Shown: positions 62,501-64,000 of the stretch, in pieces | Layout: each line of letters begins with the position of its first letter | Position numbering within the stretch: position 1 is the first letter of the stretch | Assembly: GCF_025567625.1 (NCBI RefSeq) | Contig: NZ_JAOQJC010000002.1 | Location: forward strand, 1 to 64,000 | From: Paenibacillus sp. J5C2022 | Lineage (GTDB): Bacteria; Bacillota; Bacilli; Paenibacillales; Paenibacillaceae | Reading direction: 5' to 3' | Length of the DNA stretch: 64,000 nucleotides | Notes under the pieces: model-generated | Databases searched by the model: none | What the model was told of the DNA's origin: nothing | What the model saw: only the letters and a program-made list of their open reading frames with translations | Program-made: the position numbers and the translations under genes

Positions 62501-64000
62501 CCCCTTCTCGCGGAGGGCGCCTACCGCTTCCCCATCCTCATTCAGCCAGAAGATGGACAGTGCAGGTATCGCCGTTCCGTCCGATTGGACAGAGAAGCTG
62601 GCCGCATACATTTTCTCAGGCTGAACGCTCATCACAGGTGTAAGCAGTGCCGCCCGATCCTCGCTGCTGCTGTCCGGAGAGGAGAGCACAATGTGCCGGC
62701 TTGCTCCGATGAATTCGGTCGAAGCCTGACCTGCGCCGCTCGCTTCCAGCGACCAATAGTAGGGGGAAGCTTCGCCATTCGCGAAGTAAGGATTGTCCAG
62801 CTCATTGCGGGCTTGGAAGACGACGCCATCGAACGAAGCCTCTCCCGTGCTTTCTTCCACTTGCAAGGAGATGACGGCCGACGCGGCAGCGGAAGGGGCG
62901 AGCTGCTCGTGGTAGAGCTTCGACCACTCATCCGCCGTCCTCAGTCCTTCCGCCTTGGATTCCGACAGAAGAACGCCTGCGGCATCCAGCCATTGAATCC
63001 GCAGCGATGGAGCGCCGTTAATCATATGGCTGCGATATTGCGCGGACAATTGATAAGCGAGTCCGCCCGTTACGGGATGCTGTTGACTAAGGGCCAGTCG
63101 TCCTGTCTCGTCTTCCAGCACAAGCTTGACGGCTCTGCTTCCTTCGAACGCATCATCGTCCCAGCTCCAGTAGCCGTATTCCTCTCCGCTGGTGTCCCAA
63201 CCATCTGGATCAGCAGCTGTTCCGTCCTCGAAGCCCGGATTATGTGTCATATTGGCCGTCGGAGGCACTTGCTCGATGACGGTGAGACTATAGGGAAGCA
63301 TGCCGCCGCTGCTTAGCTTGAGCAGCAGCTCATGCTGCCCGGCAGGGAGCGCATTCATGAAGGAGGGGGAGAGGCTAATCAATCTTCCGCTCCGCTCATA
63401 GTCCGCTCCTTCCTGCAATAGTGCCCCGTCATATTGCACGGCTTCGATCGTAGCATTGTTCACCGGCGTGTGCCATATGCGCAGCGGCACGGACTCAGCC
63501 AGCGCTTTATTGTATGTTCCGCTGCGGGGAGCAATCGTATCGGCGGACGTATAAGGCTCAAGCCGGATATCGTCGTACCACACATCTCCCGTTCCCCTCC
63601 AGGTATGCAGCTGCACATGCGCATAAGCCGCATTGGACGGTGCGGTTACGATCAGCTCGTGCTTGCTCCAATCCGTCCCGAGACCGGTAAGAGGCAAGTG
63701 CTCCTGCCAAGGTATATTTTGTTCCGTCCGAATGAGCGTTTTGCTCGCGTCGTACCAGTACATGACCGAGAAGGCCTGGCCCGTGAACGCTTCCGCTTTG
63801 GCATAATTAATGAACCGGTATGATTGGCCGGCTGTGACGGGAATGTATTTCTGATCCATCACCGCTCTGTCGGTCGTTGCGGATAAAGTCAGCTTTATTG
63901 ATTTTGATCCTTCATGCGAAGATGTATCCTCCCACTGCCAGCTGCCCGAAGTTCCGACTTGAAGGAAGCTCCATGGATCGGGATTGTTGACACCGCTTTC
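59534..64000 (-). CDS. Very large secreted carbohydrate-active protein (5' end beyond window)
   Basis: The reading frame is open from position 64000 down to the stop at 59534, at least 1488 residues; the N-terminus is outside the window. Before the first Met-like codon (63862) the frame already encodes a CBM-like sandwich (NNPDPWSFLQVGTSGSWQWE). Order: at least three CBM4/9-like beta-sandwiches; a helical alpha/alpha-toroid catalytic-like domain (HFYHSDRYYPRRPSDHLLKE, EWAGGWDFLFDWRWTD, WNNRAYYWTEYNPSGQ); a beta-rich region; and a CBM-like piece. Two chitinase-A-N-terminal-type Ig domains follow (PVLSHDNGYDNGIMDGRYHI, PVLSHDNWDGDGQFNMNMNM). Whether it is a hydrolase, lyase or epimerase is not clear. 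It is convergent with ktrAB. Confidence 0.85.
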   Translation of the reverse strand, partial: ESGVNNPDPWSFLQVGTSGSWQWEDTSSHEGSKSIKLTLSATTDRAVMDQKYIPVTAGQSYRFINYAKAEAFTGQAFSVMYWYDASKTLIRTEQNIPWQEHLPLTGLGTDWSKHELIVTAPSNAAYAHVQLHTWRGTGDVWYDDIRLEPYTSADTIAPRSGTYNKALAESVPLRIWHTPVNNATIEAVQYDGALLQEGADYERSGRLISLSPSFMNALPAGQHELLLKLSSGGMLPYSLTVIEQVPPTANMTHNPGFEDGTAADPDGWDTSGEEYGYWSWDDDAFEGSRAVKLVLEDETGRLALSQQHPVTGGLAYQLSAQYRSHMINGAPSLRIQWLDAAGVLLSESKAEGLRTADEWSKLYHEQLAPSAAASAVISLQVEESTGEASFDGVVFQARNELDNPYFANGEASPYYWSLEASGAGQASTEFIGASRHIVLSSPDSSSEDRAALLTPVMSVQPEKMYAASFSVQSDGTAIPALSIFWLNEDGEAVGALREKGVPSSDWTSLSTVQFAPKGARYALLTVDFAQGAGQLRIRHAELRETLISGYKELIPVTDVEDIREELAPADFWTRFPTSQLDLDVPDTSVWSQDVLRNFFFGPSLNLEIEYPLSISETVASRDQSIPELDGLLGQPVGSGPPLAVAGDIPHRPFMKSHFYHSDRYYPRRPSDHLLKEYFPSYVMSGDESFKERAQEIIAFMDYSQWKEDGSNAFVEDFYPEEYTPRPEWAGGWDFLFDWRWTDASGYTWELHEPDHHVLSSAAMSLMYAYEMLEADENYLDMASTFFYRQIPRYGFHKGVWNNRAYYWTEYNPSGQAPDVPANDAIDNIQALVAAGIAMAAYYETDEQLKHQYLEFARGLLWFLVREYTYDGRFYYYGAEIPNNKDRAVSHDRAVLIPAYLAMVYMYKSGMDVSELLEGFSQVEEEYNEMWAFLQNRSWMKVFKLYDGTPAPNEALTFTTYAQITNDGLQDVRFRDTISAADFLVPAQLNVRMSKVLPPAAEQPYWSIDPEHDIVWTVSPEELQSGVSVPFELEKWDIVKISYELTAGEAFNRLEAQDTDSELFGWSIDGANRAAFIRSTSGSGGNKPHAQTMPLRLSLSLNADNFLSYSARLLFPLDDEIAVTLQPRPAPAAQPYTAPAADGPLHASQYIYPVQSLMPAYSTSGDAIVDDFYNDRGKLLQADAISDQATFRFPLPAPEQEYQVLANYSKAKNRGIVSLQIDGVQQGDVIDGYTTAVLPQWAQHDNVLGIDQGTRVLAPGSHTITYEITGKNSLSSGYYAGIYDALVLKPLASGGSAGIPGKPVLSHDNGYDNGIMDGRYHIGMNMWWGNNGTNYKLYENGKLIDAEWLHDGGLSAQSVNTSVYGRSNGTYRYYAELSNAYGVTASDELVVTVTDANPAKPVLSHDNWDGDGQFNMNMNMWWGTNGSVYRLYENGTLVDTQTLVSTSPHAQHAATAMANKAAGIYEYYCELINEAGITRSDTVIVRVEP

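Noticed and set aside
62585-63316. Long plus-strand open frame over the large secreted protein
   Set aside because: It is antisense to a clear coding frame, and its Arg-rich translation is typical of a shadow frame.

Overview
The window looks like chromosome from an endospore-forming Firmicute of the Paenibacillus group. The evidence is a complete GerA-type germination operon (order B-A-C), an mmgABCDEF-type methylcitrate operon, S-layer-homology anchoring of a secreted glycosidase, a c-di-AMP (ydaO/yuaA) riboswitch ahead of ktrAB, AGGAGG-type ribosome sites with frequent GTG starts, and many AraC, TetR and two-component regulators with sugar-related genes. No rRNA, tRNA, phage, transposase or CRISPR array was seen.

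Layout: 1-250 is a tandem array of about 51-bp units. 0.5-2.5 kb is a decayed secreted discoidin/Fn3 protein gene. 2.6-3.7 kb is a MerR regulator and a membrane protein, each preceded by the same palindrome. 3.7-10.2 kb holds a two-component system divergent from a sugar-type ABC operon that also encodes an HlyD-like adaptor. 10.4-12.7 kb is one very large isoprenoid-type enzyme. 13.5-20.6 kb is the mmg operon (thiolase, hydroxyacyl-CoA dehydrogenase, acyl-CoA dehydrogenase, methylcitrate synthase, methylcitrate dehydratase, methylisocitrate lyase). 20.7-24.8 kb carries a cation/proton antiporter, bioB behind a probable BirA site, and an aldehyde dehydrogenase. 24.8-26.7 kb is a squalene-hopene/sporulene-type cyclase. 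26.8-30.5 kb has two chemoreceptors, one a soluble globin-coupled sensor with a C-terminal CZB zinc domain. 30.6-33.4 kb has an unrecognised 546-aa protein, a Rieske protein, a RidA remnant and a 42-aa mini-gene with its own promoter and terminator. 33.6-37.4 kb is an SLH-anchored GHL10-type glycosidase, and 37.7-41.5 kb the germination operon.

41.6-51 kb is a run of regulator/enzyme pairs: AraC with a sulfatase, TetR with an SDR, a second SDR with a second TetR, and GntR/FCD with glcD-glcF. Several have operator-like repeats in the shared intergenic region. 51.3-53.4 kb is a third chemoreceptor. 54-57 kb has two overlapping Gfo/Idh/MocA dehydrogenases divergent from an AraC regulator. 57.1-59.4 kb is the c-di-AMP riboswitch with ktrA and ktrB. 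The window ends inside a very large secreted carbohydrate-active protein, 5'-truncated at position 64000.

The most unusual features are the 789-aa enzyme with apparently two class I isoprenoid regions, separated from the terpenoid cyclase mainly by the sporulation-type mmg operon; the sugar ABC transporter with an HlyD adaptor; the globin-MCP-CZB receptor; the paired palindromes around the MerR regulator; and the 42-aa mini-gene. All names rest on reading motifs and gene order by eye; no database search was possible.
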